Shown here: piece after piece, positions 44,496-53,120 of the stretch
How the letters are laid out: each line of letters begins with the position of its first letter
Numbering within the stretch: position 1 is the first letter of the stretch
Translations under genes and position numbers: made by a program
The notes under the pieces: model-generated
Database searches by the model: none
Told to the model about the DNA's origin: nothing
The model's input: only the letters and a program-made list of their open reading frames with translations
DNA from: Pelagilacustribacter sp045567335
GTDB taxonomy: Bacteria; Pseudomonadota; Alphaproteobacteria; Pelagibacterales; Pelagibacteraceae
Assembly (NCBI GenBank): GCA_045567335.1
Contig: JBJLCZ010000007.1
Location: 1-59,671 of the forward strand
Direction of reading: 5' to 3'
DNA length: 59,671 bases

Positions 44496-44936
44496 ATGCA
44501 ATCAAAAAATTTAAAATTAATTGGTAATTCCATAGAAGACCTAAGAGTTATCTCCGCTCATTTGCAAGATTCGATTGTTTCTACTCTTGATATAGCCCAT
44601 TTAAAAAAAAATAAAATTTTTTTAATTCAACTTAATAGATTTATGTGGGAAGATATTGAAAAAGGTGTTTTTAGAAAAAATAAAAGAATTAGAACTATTT
44701 TAAAATTTGAAAATATTTTAAAGGTATCGTCTAAAAATATAAGTCAAAAAAATACTAGATTTTTAGACTTTTTAACTCTTGAAAGCACTGAATTGCCTGA
44801 TAAAAGTTATGAGATAAATATAATTTTTTCAGGAGACTCAGTAATTAAGATATATTGCGAAGTAATAGAAGTTACTTTAGACGATCAAGGGGACTCATGG
44901 GAAAGTAAAACTAAACCAAAACATAATTTTTTATAA
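44496..44936 (+). CDS. DUF2948 family protein
   Basis: The 146-residue protein matches DUF2948, a family of unknown function found in Alphaproteobacteria between murA and hisD. It has the N-terminal motif EDLRVISAHLQDSIV and the mid-protein RFMWEDIEKG, and the position also fits. It starts directly after the murA stop and its own stop overlaps the hisD start by 1 nt. No catalytic residues can be assigned. Confidence 0.85.
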   Translation: MQSKNLKLIGNSIEDLRVISAHLQDSIVSTLDIAHLKKNKIFLIQLNRFMWEDIEKGVFRKNKRIRTILKFENILKVSSKNISQKNTRFLDFLTLESTELPDKSYEINIIFSGDSVIKIYCEVIEVTLDDQGDSWESKTKPKHNFL

Positions 44937-46234
44937 TGCTTAATTATTTGAACGGTAATCAAAACGGATTTATTAAAAAACTAGAAAAAATTCTTAGCGA
45001 AAGAAGAGTTAAAGAGTATGGAAATTCTTCTATAGTAAAAAATATAATAAAAGATATTAAAAAGAATAAAGATAAAGCCATTATTAAGTATGAAAAAAAA
45101 TTTTCAAAATTAAATAAAATTAATAGTAGAGATTTAATATTTACAAAATTAGAAATTAAAAATTCTATTAATAAACTTGACATTAGAACAAAAAATTCAA
45201 TAGACTTAGCTTATAAGAGAATTTATAATTTTCATAAAAAGCAGCGTTACAAAAATTATACAATTAATGATAGATACAAGAATTCTCTATCGTATACTTC
45301 TAGTCCAATTGAAAAAGTTGGAGTTTATGTCCCAGGAGGAACCGCAAGCTATCCAAGTTCTGTTCTTATGAATTGCATACCAGCAATCATAGCAGGAGTT
45401 AAAGAAATATATTTAACAACTCCATCTTTAGGAAAACAATATAATTCAGCAATATTGTATGCTGCTAAGAAATGCAAAGTTAAAAAAATTTTTAAAATAG
45501 GAGGCGCTCAAGCTATTGCTGCTTTTACTTTTGGAACTCAAACAATTAATAAGGTAAATAAAATCGTCGGACCAGGTAATAAATATGTTGCATTAGCTAA
45601 AAAAGAATTATTTGGTGAAGTTGGAATTGATATGATAGCGGGACCATCAGAAGTTACAGTTGTAGCTGATGAGTTTTCAAACCCAGAATGGGTAGCATCA
45701 GATCTTATTGCTCAAGCGGAACATGATGAATACTCTCAATCAATTTTAATAACAAATAATAAGAAATTAATATCCAAAGTTAATTTTTTTATAAAGGAAC
45801 AATTAAAAATATTGCCAAAAAAAAAAATTGCTTCTAAAAGTCTTAAATATTTTGGTTTATCAATTTTTGTTAAAAATAAAAAAAAAATGATAAATATACT
45901 CAACACTATTGCACCAGAACATTTAGAAATTTGTACAAAAAAACCAAATGAAATTTTAAAAAAAATAACCAACGCTGGATCAATTTTTATTGGCAACTAC
46001 TCACCTGAAGCAATGGGAGATTATATTGCAGGTACAAATCACGTTTTACCTACGTCGGGCTCACCAAAATTTTCATCGGGATTGTCTGTATTTGATTTTT
46101 TAAAAAGACATTCAATAATAAAAATATCAAAATCAGGTATTGAAAGATTGGGCATATCAGTTATAAATTTAGCAAATTATGAGAGTCTTGAAGGACACTC
46201 AAATTCAGTTAAACTAAGATTAAAAAAGGATTAA
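44936..46234 (+). CDS. hisD: Histidinol dehydrogenase
   Basis: HisD oxidises L-histidinol to histidine in two NAD-dependent steps. The 432-residue protein has VGVYVPGGTASYPSSVLMN, AGPSEVTVVAD, the QAEHDEYSQSIL zinc-ligand region and the C-terminal GHSNSVKLRL. It overlaps DUF2948 by 1 nt and is followed 2 nt later by infA. hisS, hisZ and hisG are at the left end of the window, so histidine genes are scattered. Confidence 0.97.
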   Translation: MLNYLNGNQNGFIKKLEKILSERRVKEYGNSSIVKNIIKDIKKNKDKAIIKYEKKFSKLNKINSRDLIFTKLEIKNSINKLDIRTKNSIDLAYKRIYNFHKKQRYKNYTINDRYKNSLSYTSSPIEKVGVYVPGGTASYPSSVLMNCIPAIIAGVKEIYLTTPSLGKQYNSAILYAAKKCKVKKIFKIGGAQAIAAFTFGTQTINKVNKIVGPGNKYVALAKKELFGEVGIDMIAGPSEVTVVADEFSNPEWVASDLIAQAEHDEYSQSILITNNKKLISKVNFFIKEQLKILPKKKIASKSLKYFGLSIFVKNKKKMINILNTIAPEHLEICTKKPNEILKKITNAGSIFIGNYSPEAMGDYIAGTNHVLPTSGSPKFSSGLSVFDFLKRHSIIKISKSGIERLGISVINLANYESLEGHSNSVKLRLKKD

Positions 46235-46236
46235 AT

Positions 46237-46452
46237 TTGGCAAAACAAGAAACTTTAGAATTTAAAGGTAAAGTTACAGAATTACTCCCTAACGCAATGT
46301 TTAGAGTAAGACTAGAAAACAACCACGAAATATTAGCTCATACTGCTGGAAAGTTAAGAAAAAATCGAATAAGAGTTCTTGCGGGTGATAATGTTACGGT
46401 TGAAATGACACCTTATGATTTAACTAAAGGTAGAATTACTTTTAGAGGTTAG
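46237..46452 (+). CDS. infA: Translation initiation factor IF-1
   Basis: The 71-residue S1/OB-fold protein begins AKQETLEFKGKV and has LPNAMFRVRLENNHEILAH and GDNVTVEMTPYDLTKGRI, all standard IF-1. The start is a TTG (46237) with a strong Shine-Dalgarno (AAAAGGA, 46224-46230) inside the end of hisD. The TAG stop at 46450-46452 is directly followed by the first base of tRNA-Phe. Confidence 0.97.
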   Translation: MAKQETLEFKGKVTELLPNAMFRVRLENNHEILAHTAGKLRKNRIRVLAGDNVTVEMTPYDLTKGRITFRG

Positions 46453-46527
46453 GGCCTTGTAGCTCAGTAGTAGAGCAGTACCCTGAAAAGGTATGTGTCG
46501 TTTGTGCGATTCAAACCAAGGCCACCA
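46453..46527 (+). tRNA. tRNA-Phe (anticodon GAA)
   Basis: The acceptor GGCCTTG (46453-46459) pairs perfectly with CAAGGCC (46517-46523), the D stem is GCTC/GAGC, the anticodon stem GTACC/GGTAT and the T stem GTTTG/CAAAC. The anticodon GAA is at 46485-46487 and CCA is encoded at 46525-46527. Two features depart from the standard: the D loop (AGTAGTA) is only 7 nt and lacks the GG pair, and the T loop is TGCGATT with G in place of the usual T(psi)55. It starts at the base right after the infA stop. Confidence 0.92.
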
Positions 46528-46550
46528 TACTTAACCACATACCTTTTTTT
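46486..46550 (+). terminator. Possible tRNA-Phe terminator using the anticodon arm
   Basis: The 12 bases at 46536-46547, in the trailer after the CCA end, are a perfect reverse complement of 46486-46497 (anticodon loop, 3' half of the anticodon stem and variable loop). A run of seven T (46544-46550) follows the downstream arm. This could be an intrinsic terminator whose 5' arm lies inside the tRNA, with a 38-nt loop. The alternative is coincidence; its function is inferred. Confidence 0.45.
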
Positions 46551-46569
46551 CTTTAATTTGATAAGATTT

Positions 46570-47991
46570 ATGATGAATCAAAATATTGGAATTTTTTGGC
46601 TTAGAGAAGATTTTAGATTTATTAGAAATGAGGCATTTTATTATGCCACAAAAAATCATGAAACCGTCACTGCTCTATATATTTTTAAAAAAAAAAACTT
46701 TGAAAAAAAAAGAGAGGCTCAACAATGGTGGCTATATAAATCTTTATTAAATTTTAAAGAAAAACTAAATAAGATTAATATAAATTTAGAAATTGTTGAT
46801 TCTGACTCATACCAATCAACATTTGAAAAAATTGTTAAAAAAAAAAATATATCTATTTATTGGAACAAGATTTATGAGCCTAATTATTTAAAATTTGACA
46901 ATAAGCTATCAAATTTTTTAAATTCTAAAAATATTTCATTTAAGGTATTTAAAGGAAATTTGCTTAATGAGTCAAATGAGATAAAAAAAGGTGATAATAC
47001 TCCATTTAAAGTTTTTACTCCCTTTTGGAAAAATGCTGAAAAATTCTATTTAGATAAAGTTTTTAATAAAAAAACAAAAAATATTAAGTCAAAAGAAAAA
47101 AAAATAAGTATTTTTAAAGAATCATTTCAAATTGAGAAGATTAAGCCTAAAGAAAAATGGATAGGTAAATTTGACAAGTATTGGAATCCCTCGGAAGAGG
47201 AGGCGATGAATAAGTTAAAAAATTTTCTATCTAATAATATATCTGAATACGGAAATTCACGAGATATTCCCGGTATTGAAGGTACTTCTAAAATTTCTCC
47301 TTATTTAGCTTTTGGGCATATCCATGTAGAAACAATTTGGGAAGAGTGTCAAAAATTAAAAATTAAGGGAAATGGATATAGAAAATATATAAATGAACTT
47401 GGATGGCGAGAGTTTAGTCATAGTTTGATTAATTATTTTCCTGAAATGTTAAAAGGAAATCTCAGAAAAGAGTTTGATAAATTTCCATGGGTAGATAATA
47501 AAAAATTTTTTCTTGCCTGGAAAAAAGGTCTAACTGGTTACCCGATAGTCGATGCGGGAATGAGACAACTCCACGAGACTGGATGGATGCATAATCGTGT
47601 GAGAATGATTACAGCTTCTTTTTTAGTCAAACACCTGAGAATTCATTGGATGCATGGGGAAAAACATTTTAGAAATTGTCTCTTAGACTTTAATGAAGCC
47701 AACAATATTTCTGGATGGCAATGGGTTTCCGGATGTGGAGCTGACGCTGCACCATATTTCAGAATTTTTAATCCTATTTTGCAAGGAGAAAAATTTGATA
47801 AGAAAGGTGCTTATGTAAAAAGGTGGGTACCTGAACTTTCAAAAATACCAACGGCTTTTATTCATAAACCCTGGGAATTAGAAGAAAAAACTAAAGACTT
47901 TGAAATTGGTGTCGACTATCCTTTACCTATTGTAAATCATAAAGAAGCAAGGGAGTCCGCTTTAAATGCATTTCAAAAAATTAAAAAATAA
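46570..47991 (+). CDS. phrB: Deoxyribodipyrimidine photolyase (class I CPD)
   Basis: The FAD light-dependent enzyme splits cyclobutane pyrimidine dimers. The 473-residue protein has the N-terminal antenna domain (FWLREDFRFIRNEA) and the C-terminal FAD domain with NELGWREFSHSLINYFP, WMHNRVRMITASFLVKHL and WQWVSGCGADAAPYFRIFNP. The ATG at 46570 is chosen; an earlier in-frame start would run through tRNA-Phe. The next codon is also ATG. The stop is 1 nt from the convergent secA stop. It fits a sunlit-water lifestyle. Confidence 0.93.
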   Translation: MMNQNIGIFWLREDFRFIRNEAFYYATKNHETVTALYIFKKKNFEKKREAQQWWLYKSLLNFKEKLNKININLEIVDSDSYQSTFEKIVKKKNISIYWNKIYEPNYLKFDNKLSNFLNSKNISFKVFKGNLLNESNEIKKGDNTPFKVFTPFWKNAEKFYLDKVFNKKTKNIKSKEKKISIFKESFQIEKIKPKEKWIGKFDKYWNPSEEEAMNKLKNFLSNNISEYGNSRDIPGIEGTSKISPYLAFGHIHVETIWEECQKLKIKGNGYRKYINELGWREFSHSLINYFPEMLKGNLRKEFDKFPWVDNKKFFLAWKKGLTGYPIVDAGMRQLHETGWMHNRVRMITASFLVKHLRIHWMHGEKHFRNCLLDFNEANNISGWQWVSGCGADAAPYFRIFNPILQGEKFDKKGAYVKRWVPELSKIPTAFIHKPWELEEKTKDFEIGVDYPLPIVNHKEARESALNAFQKIKK

Positions 47992-47992
47992 A

Positions 47993-50554
47993 TTATATCA
48001 GTCCGCAACAATGTTTGTACTTTTTACCCGAGTTACAAGGACATTTATCATTTCTTCCTATCTTTTTAGTTTGAGTATTTGTTTCTTTTAAATCATCTAT
48101 TTTGCTTTCATCATTTTGATCAGAGATTACAATATTTAAATTTAACAAAAATTTAATTAGATCAACTTTTATTTTTTCAAGTAAATTTTCAAAAAGAAAA
48201 AAAGCTTCTTTTTTAAATTCTGATAGGGGATCTTTTTGACCATAACTTCTTAAACCTATGACTTGTCTTAATTCCTCTAGGTATTGAAGATGAGATCTCC
48301 ATGCAAAATCAATAATTTGAATAAAGATTTTTTTTTCTAAATCATTATTTTCTGAAACACCAATTAATTTTATTCTTTCCTCTTTTTTTAAAAGATATTT
48401 CTCTTCAATTTTCTTAGCAAAATCCTCAGGATTTAGAGAAGTAAAAGAGATTAAATCTTCATCACCTATAGAGTTTCCTGTTACATTTTTTATTGATGTA
48501 AGATAAGTTTTTTTATTATTAGTCGTTTGATATTCATTTTTTATTTTTTGAATTTGAGCAATTACTTCATTTAAAAAATCGTTAAGAATTTCAGATATAT
48601 TTTCACTTTTCAATATCTTAAGTCTTTGACTAAAAATAACGTTTCTTTGGTCATTCATTACATCATCAAATTTTATTAATGTTTTTCTTATATCAAAGTT
48701 TCTACCCTCAACTTTTTGTTGTGCTCTTTCCATAGCCTTATTTATCCAAGGATGGTCAATAGACTCATTTTTCTTTAAACCTAATTTTTTTAAAATTCCA
48801 TCAATCGAGTCTCCTCCAAAAATTCTCATTAACTCATCTTGTAAACTAATATAGAATATTGAACTTCCAGGGTCGCCCTGCCTACCTGATCTTCCTCTAA
48901 GTTGATTATCAATTCTTCTACTTTCATGTCTCTCTGTTCCAATAATAAATAATCCACCATTATCTTTGACTTTATTTTCATCTTCTTTAAATTTTTTCAA
49001 ATCATTTTCTTTTCCATCTTCAATAAAATCTTTGTTTCCTCCTAGCTTAATATCCGTACCCCTTCCTGCCATATTTGTTGCTATGGTTACAGCTTCTGGT
49101 TTACCAGCGTTAGCGATAATATTTGCTTCTCTTTCATGTTGTTTAGCGTTGAGAACATTATGACTGATTTTTTTATTATCTAAATATTTTGAAATTTTTT
49201 CTGACTTTTCAATACTCGTTGTTCCGACCAAAACTGGTTGTTGTATTTTTTTACATTCTATGATTTTATTAGTGATAGCTACATATTTTTCTTCTTCTGT
49301 TCTAAAAATTTGATCATTAAAATCTTTTCTGGCCATAGGTTTGTTAGTAGGCACAGAAATAACATTAAGTTTATAAATATCAAAAAACTCTTCTGCCTCT
49401 GTCAGCGCAGTTCCTGTCATTCCAGAAAGTTTCTTGTATAACCTAAAATAATTTTGATAGGTAATAGAAGCTAAAGTTTGATTTTCATCTTGTATGGTTA
49501 CTTGTTCTTTAGATTCTATGGCTTGGTGTAACCCGTCAGAAAATCTTCTTCCTTCTAAAACTCTACCTGTGAATTCGTCAATAATTTGAACTTTTTTATC
49601 CTTGATAATATAGTCTGTATCTTTTTTAAATAAAAATTTGGCTTTTAATGCTTGATTAATATGATGTACTAAAGATAAATTTTGGGGGTCATAAAAATTT
49701 TTGTTTTTTAAGATACCCGCTTGAATTGCCAACTTTTCGATCTTATCAATTCCCGTATCTGTTAAAATTGAATTTTTATTTTTTTCATCTATTTCATAAT
49801 CTTTTTTTTCTAATTTTTGAATAGAATTATTCGAAAAATTATAAAAGTTACTTTTATCCTCCATTCTACCAGATATAATTAGAGGTGTTCGAGACTCATC
49901 TATTAAAATACTATCTACTTCATCAACAATACAATAGTTGTGATCACGTTGAACCATTTCATCAATACTGTATTTCATATTGTCTCTTAAGTAATCAAAG
50001 CCTAATTCGTTATTAGTTGCATAAGTAATATCACAACTATAGTTTTTTTTTCTTAAATCATCTTCCAGTTCACTCACAATACATCCCGTTGATAAACCCA
50101 AAAAATTAAAAATTTTTCCCATCCATTCCGAGTCTCTTTTAGCTAGGTAGTCATTTACAGTAACGATGTGAACACCTTTATTTGTCAAAGAATTTAAATA
50201 TGCAGGCAATGTAGAAACTAAAGTTTTTCCCTCCCCAGTTTTCATCTCTGAAATCTTTCCATTGTGCAAAATAACACCACCCAATAGCTGGACGTCATAA
50301 TGTCTTTCATTCAATTTTCTTTTTGCCGCCTCTCTAACTAGTGCGAAACTTTCAGGTATAAGTTCGTCTAATTTTCTTCCTTCAGAAACATTTTTTTTAA
50401 ATAAATATGTTTTTTCTTTAAATTCATCATCTCTTAACAAAGCCATTTTTGCTTCTAAATTATTAATTTTAACAATTAATGGTTTAATTTTATCTAATTC
50501 TTGTTGATTGCCACTTCTAAATATTTTATTAAGTGCTTTTGTTAGTAAATTCAT
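47993..50554 (-). CDS. secA: Preprotein translocase ATPase SecA
   Basis: SecA drives export through SecYEG. The 853-residue protein has the N-terminal DEAD motor with Walker A KTGEGKT and the RRNERHYDVQLLGG-type segment (here KRKLNERHYDVQLLGG), the helicase motif DEVDSILIDESRTPLIISG and the conserved GMTGTA region. The C-terminal zinc tail CPCNSGKKYKHCCG has the four metal ligands. Length is normal for Alphaproteobacteria. It is divergent from argJ. Confidence 0.98.
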   Translation of the reverse strand: MNLLTKALNKIFRSGNQQELDKIKPLIVKINNLEAKMALLRDDEFKEKTYLFKKNVSEGRKLDELIPESFALVREAAKRKLNERHYDVQLLGGVILHNGKISEMKTGEGKTLVSTLPAYLNSLTNKGVHIVTVNDYLAKRDSEWMGKIFNFLGLSTGCIVSELEDDLRKKNYSCDITYATNNELGFDYLRDNMKYSIDEMVQRDHNYCIVDEVDSILIDESRTPLIISGRMEDKSNFYNFSNNSIQKLEKKDYEIDEKNKNSILTDTGIDKIEKLAIQAGILKNKNFYDPQNLSLVHHINQALKAKFLFKKDTDYIIKDKKVQIIDEFTGRVLEGRRFSDGLHQAIESKEQVTIQDENQTLASITYQNYFRLYKKLSGMTGTALTEAEEFFDIYKLNVISVPTNKPMARKDFNDQIFRTEEEKYVAITNKIIECKKIQQPVLVGTTSIEKSEKISKYLDNKKISHNVLNAKQHEREANIIANAGKPEAVTIATNMAGRGTDIKLGGNKDFIEDGKENDLKKFKEDENKVKDNGGLFIIGTERHESRRIDNQLRGRSGRQGDPGSSIFYISLQDELMRIFGGDSIDGILKKLGLKKNESIDHPWINKAMERAQQKVEGRNFDIRKTLIKFDDVMNDQRNVIFSQRLKILKSENISEILNDFLNEVIAQIQKIKNEYQTTNNKKTYLTSIKNVTGNSIGDEDLISFTSLNPEDFAKKIEEKYLLKKEERIKLIGVSENNDLEKKIFIQIIDFAWRSHLQYLEELRQVIGLRSYGQKDPLSEFKKEAFFLFENLLEKIKVDLIKFLLNLNIVISDQNDESKIDDLKETNTQTKKIGRNDKCPCNSGKKYKHCCGLI

Positions 50555-50598
50555 GATACTTCTATATATGTATTTATAACTTAAATTAAATAGTAATT

Positions 50599-51903
50599 AT
50601 GACAATAAATTTAAAAAATTTCCTTAACGACAAAAGAAAAATGTCAAAAATAGGGGACTTTCAAGAATTAAAACAAATTGAAGGATTAGAAATTTCTTCT
50701 GTTTCGGCAGATCTATATAATAATGGAAGAGATGATCTTACTTTGTTTTATTTTAAAGAAAGTGCTAATTATGCCACTTTAACAACAACTAACAGCATTG
50801 TTTCAGAATCTATACAATGGAATCAAAAATCAAATAAAAAATCTATAAAGGCTCTTTTAGTAAATACTCAAAATGCAAACACGTTTACTGGTAAAGAGGG
50901 AGAAGAAAGTTTAACGGAGATTGCTAAAAATCTTGCTAAGTGCTTAACAATAAAAGAGTCAAAATCTGAAGCAGGCATTTCTGAAACAGTAAAAATTAAA
51001 GACATTATTTTTGCATCTACTGGAGTTATAGGTGAAAAATTTCCTGTAGAAAAAATTCTTAACACAACTCAATATCTAGTGGATAAATTAAGATCTGAGC
51101 AAAATAAATTAATTTGGGTTAAAGCTGCTTCTGCAGTAATGACAACAGACACAAAACCAAAATTAAACTATGAGGAAATAAATATTGGAAACAAAATAGT
51201 AAAAATTGCAGGAATTGCAAAAGGATCAGGAATGATAGCACCTAATTTAGCAACAATGCTCTCTTTTATATTTACTGATGCTGATATACCTTCAAATATT
51301 TTAAGATCATTGTTGAAAAAAGCTGTTGCAAATAGTTTTAACGCTATAACAGTTGATAGCGATCAATCAACAAATGATATGGTTTCAATATTTTCAACCA
51401 ATAAGGTGAAAATCGGATCAAACAAAAATATTAATGATTCGTCTATTCAGAAATTTGAAGTTGCATTAAAAAAATTATGTTTAAATCTTGCTAAACAAAT
51501 AGTAGTTGACGGAGAAGGAGCAAAAAAATTTGTTACTGTAAGAGTAATTAATGCCAAGTCTTTGATTAGTGCAAAGAGAATAGCATTTTCAATTGCTAAC
51601 TCTCCTTTAATTAAAACCGCAGTTGCTGGAGAAGATCCAAACTGGGGAAGAATTATAATGGGAATCGGAAAATCAGGTGAAAATGTAGATCAAGAAAAGT
51701 TAAGTATTAAATTAGGAGAAGATTTGATTGCTGAAAAAGGAAAAATATCAGATAATTATGATGAAGCAAAACTTAAGGAATATATGAAATGGGATTCAAT
51801 AAAAATTGAAGTTAATATAAATCAAGGTGTAGACGCTTTCGAATGTTTTACTTGTGACTTTACTCATGAATATATTGACATTAACGCTGACTATAGAAAT
51901 TAA
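50599..51903 (+). CDS. argJ: Bifunctional ornithine acetyltransferase / N-acetylglutamate synthase
   Basis: ArgJ recycles the acetyl group from N-acetylornithine to glutamate. The 434-residue precursor self-cleaves before the Thr of KGSGMIAPNLATMLSF, at about Thr219, into alpha and beta chains. Other signatures are ADLYNNGRDDLTL and GEDPNWGRIIMGIGKSG. It starts 44 nt from divergent secA, and with argB gives the cyclic arginine route. Confidence 0.95.
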   Translation: MTINLKNFLNDKRKMSKIGDFQELKQIEGLEISSVSADLYNNGRDDLTLFYFKESANYATLTTTNSIVSESIQWNQKSNKKSIKALLVNTQNANTFTGKEGEESLTEIAKNLAKCLTIKESKSEAGISETVKIKDIIFASTGVIGEKFPVEKILNTTQYLVDKLRSEQNKLIWVKAASAVMTTDTKPKLNYEEINIGNKIVKIAGIAKGSGMIAPNLATMLSFIFTDADIPSNILRSLLKKAVANSFNAITVDSDQSTNDMVSIFSTNKVKIGSNKNINDSSIQKFEVALKKLCLNLAKQIVVDGEGAKKFVTVRVINAKSLISAKRIAFSIANSPLIKTAVAGEDPNWGRIIMGIGKSGENVDQEKLSIKLGEDLIAEKGKISDNYDEAKLKEYMKWDSIKIEVNINQGVDAFECFTCDFTHEYIDINADYRN

Positions 51904-51917
51904 ATAGAATAATTAAA

Positions 51918-52340
51918 ATGATAAAATATAATCTTAAATGTAAAAATAATCATGAGTTTGAAAGTTGGTTTGCAAGCTCTAGTGAGTATGAAAAATTAAA
52001 AAAAAAAGGATTATTAGAATGCATATTTTGCAACACTAAAAAAATCGATAAATCAATAATGTCGCCGAGAATCTTAAATTCAAAATTAAGCACAAATTAT
52101 AATAACCATGATAAAAGCGATATTAAAAAACTTAAAAAAGAATTGTTAAATATTAGAAAATTTGTAGAAAAAAATTTTACTTATGTTGGAAACAAATTTG
52201 CTTCAAAAATTAAAGATATTTATTATGACAAAAAAGATAATAAAAAAATTTATGGAACTACAACTCAAAAAGAAAGAGATGAATTAGAGGAAGAAGGTAT
52301 AAAATTGACTTCAATACCTTGGATTGATAAAGAAAATTAA
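51918..52340 (+). CDS. DUF1178 family protein
   Basis: The 140-residue protein has the family N-terminus MIKYNLKCKNNHEFESWF and a CxxC-type pair in LECIFCNTKK, with another Cys at 8, forming a likely zinc ribbon. The C-terminal region contains the conserved YGTTTQKERDELEEEGI. The function is unknown. Its 3' end overlaps convergent ubiG by 4 nt. Confidence 0.85.
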   Translation: MIKYNLKCKNNHEFESWFASSSEYEKLKKKGLLECIFCNTKKIDKSIMSPRILNSKLSTNYNNHDKSDIKKLKKELLNIRKFVEKNFTYVGNKFASKIKDIYYDKKDNKKIYGTTTQKERDELEEEGIKLTSIPWIDKEN

Positions 52341-53062
52341 TCTTTTTTAGCTAGAAGTACGTAGTTAACAGATAAATCGTCAGATCTTTTCCATTTTTGA
52401 AGCAATGGATTATAGCTTAATCCCTTAATATCTAAAACTTTTAACTTTAAATCATTAATTTTTTTTTCCAATTCCTCTGGTCGTACAAACTTATTCCAAT
52501 CATGAGTTCCAATTGGCAACCATCTTAAAACATATTCAGCTCCAACGATTGCTTTAATATACGAGGTTAAAGTTCGATTTAAAGTTGCTGTGAACATTAA
52601 TCCATTTTTCTTTAATAGTTTCGAGCAAGATTTTAAATAAAGATCGATGTTATCGACATGCTCAACCACTTCAAGGTTTAAAATTACATCATAAGTATTT
52701 TCTTTTTTGAGTTTTTCTGGTGACATATTTAAATAATTTATTTTGAGACTATTTTTTTTTGCATGAATAGATGCGATTTTGATATTTTTTTTTGAAGCAT
52801 CTATACCTGTAATTTTTCCTCCTAATCTACTCATTGGTTCGCTGATCAATCCTCCTCCACAACCAATATCTAAAATATTTAAATTTTGTAAAGGTAAACT
52901 TTTATTTTTAGAAATTTTAAAATGTGATTTAATATTATCCAAAATATATTCTATTCTTACAGGATTAAACATATGCAGTGGTTTAAATTTACCATCAATA
53001 TCCCACCATTCATCAGCCATTTTCGAAAATTTTTGAATTTCTTCTTTATTTATTGTAGTCAT
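52337..53062 (-). CDS. ubiG: Ubiquinone biosynthesis O-methyltransferase UbiG
   Basis: UbiG methylates hydroxyl groups in ubiquinone synthesis. The 241-residue class I SAM protein has FSKMADEWWDIDGKFKPLH near the N-terminus, the SAM loop LDIGCGGGLISEPMSRLG, NLEVVEHVDN and the YVLRWLPIGTHDWNKF segment, all UbiG-specific. It is divergent from lysC across 58 nt and overlaps convergent DUF1178 by 4 nt. Confidence 0.94.
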   Translation of the reverse strand: MTTINKEEIQKFSKMADEWWDIDGKFKPLHMFNPVRIEYILDNIKSHFKISKNKSLPLQNLNILDIGCGGGLISEPMSRLGGKITGIDASKKNIKIASIHAKKNSLKINYLNMSPEKLKKENTYDVILNLEVVEHVDNIDLYLKSCSKLLKKNGLMFTATLNRTLTSYIKAIVGAEYVLRWLPIGTHDWNKFVRPEELEKKINDLKLKVLDIKGLSYNPLLQKWKRSDDLSVNYVLLAKKD

Positions 53063-53120
53063 TCTAATCTTTTAAATTGTATTTTAATTTATTTAATTAA
53101 TACTATATTAAAATCTAATT

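Noticed and set aside
46486..46547. Integration site (att) at tRNA-Phe
   Set aside because: The 12-nt repeat is inverted, not direct, and no integrase or mobile gene is present nearby.
46495..46569. N-terminal extension of the photolyase
   Set aside because: It reads through tRNA-Phe and its trailer; photolyase homology begins at the ATG at 46570.
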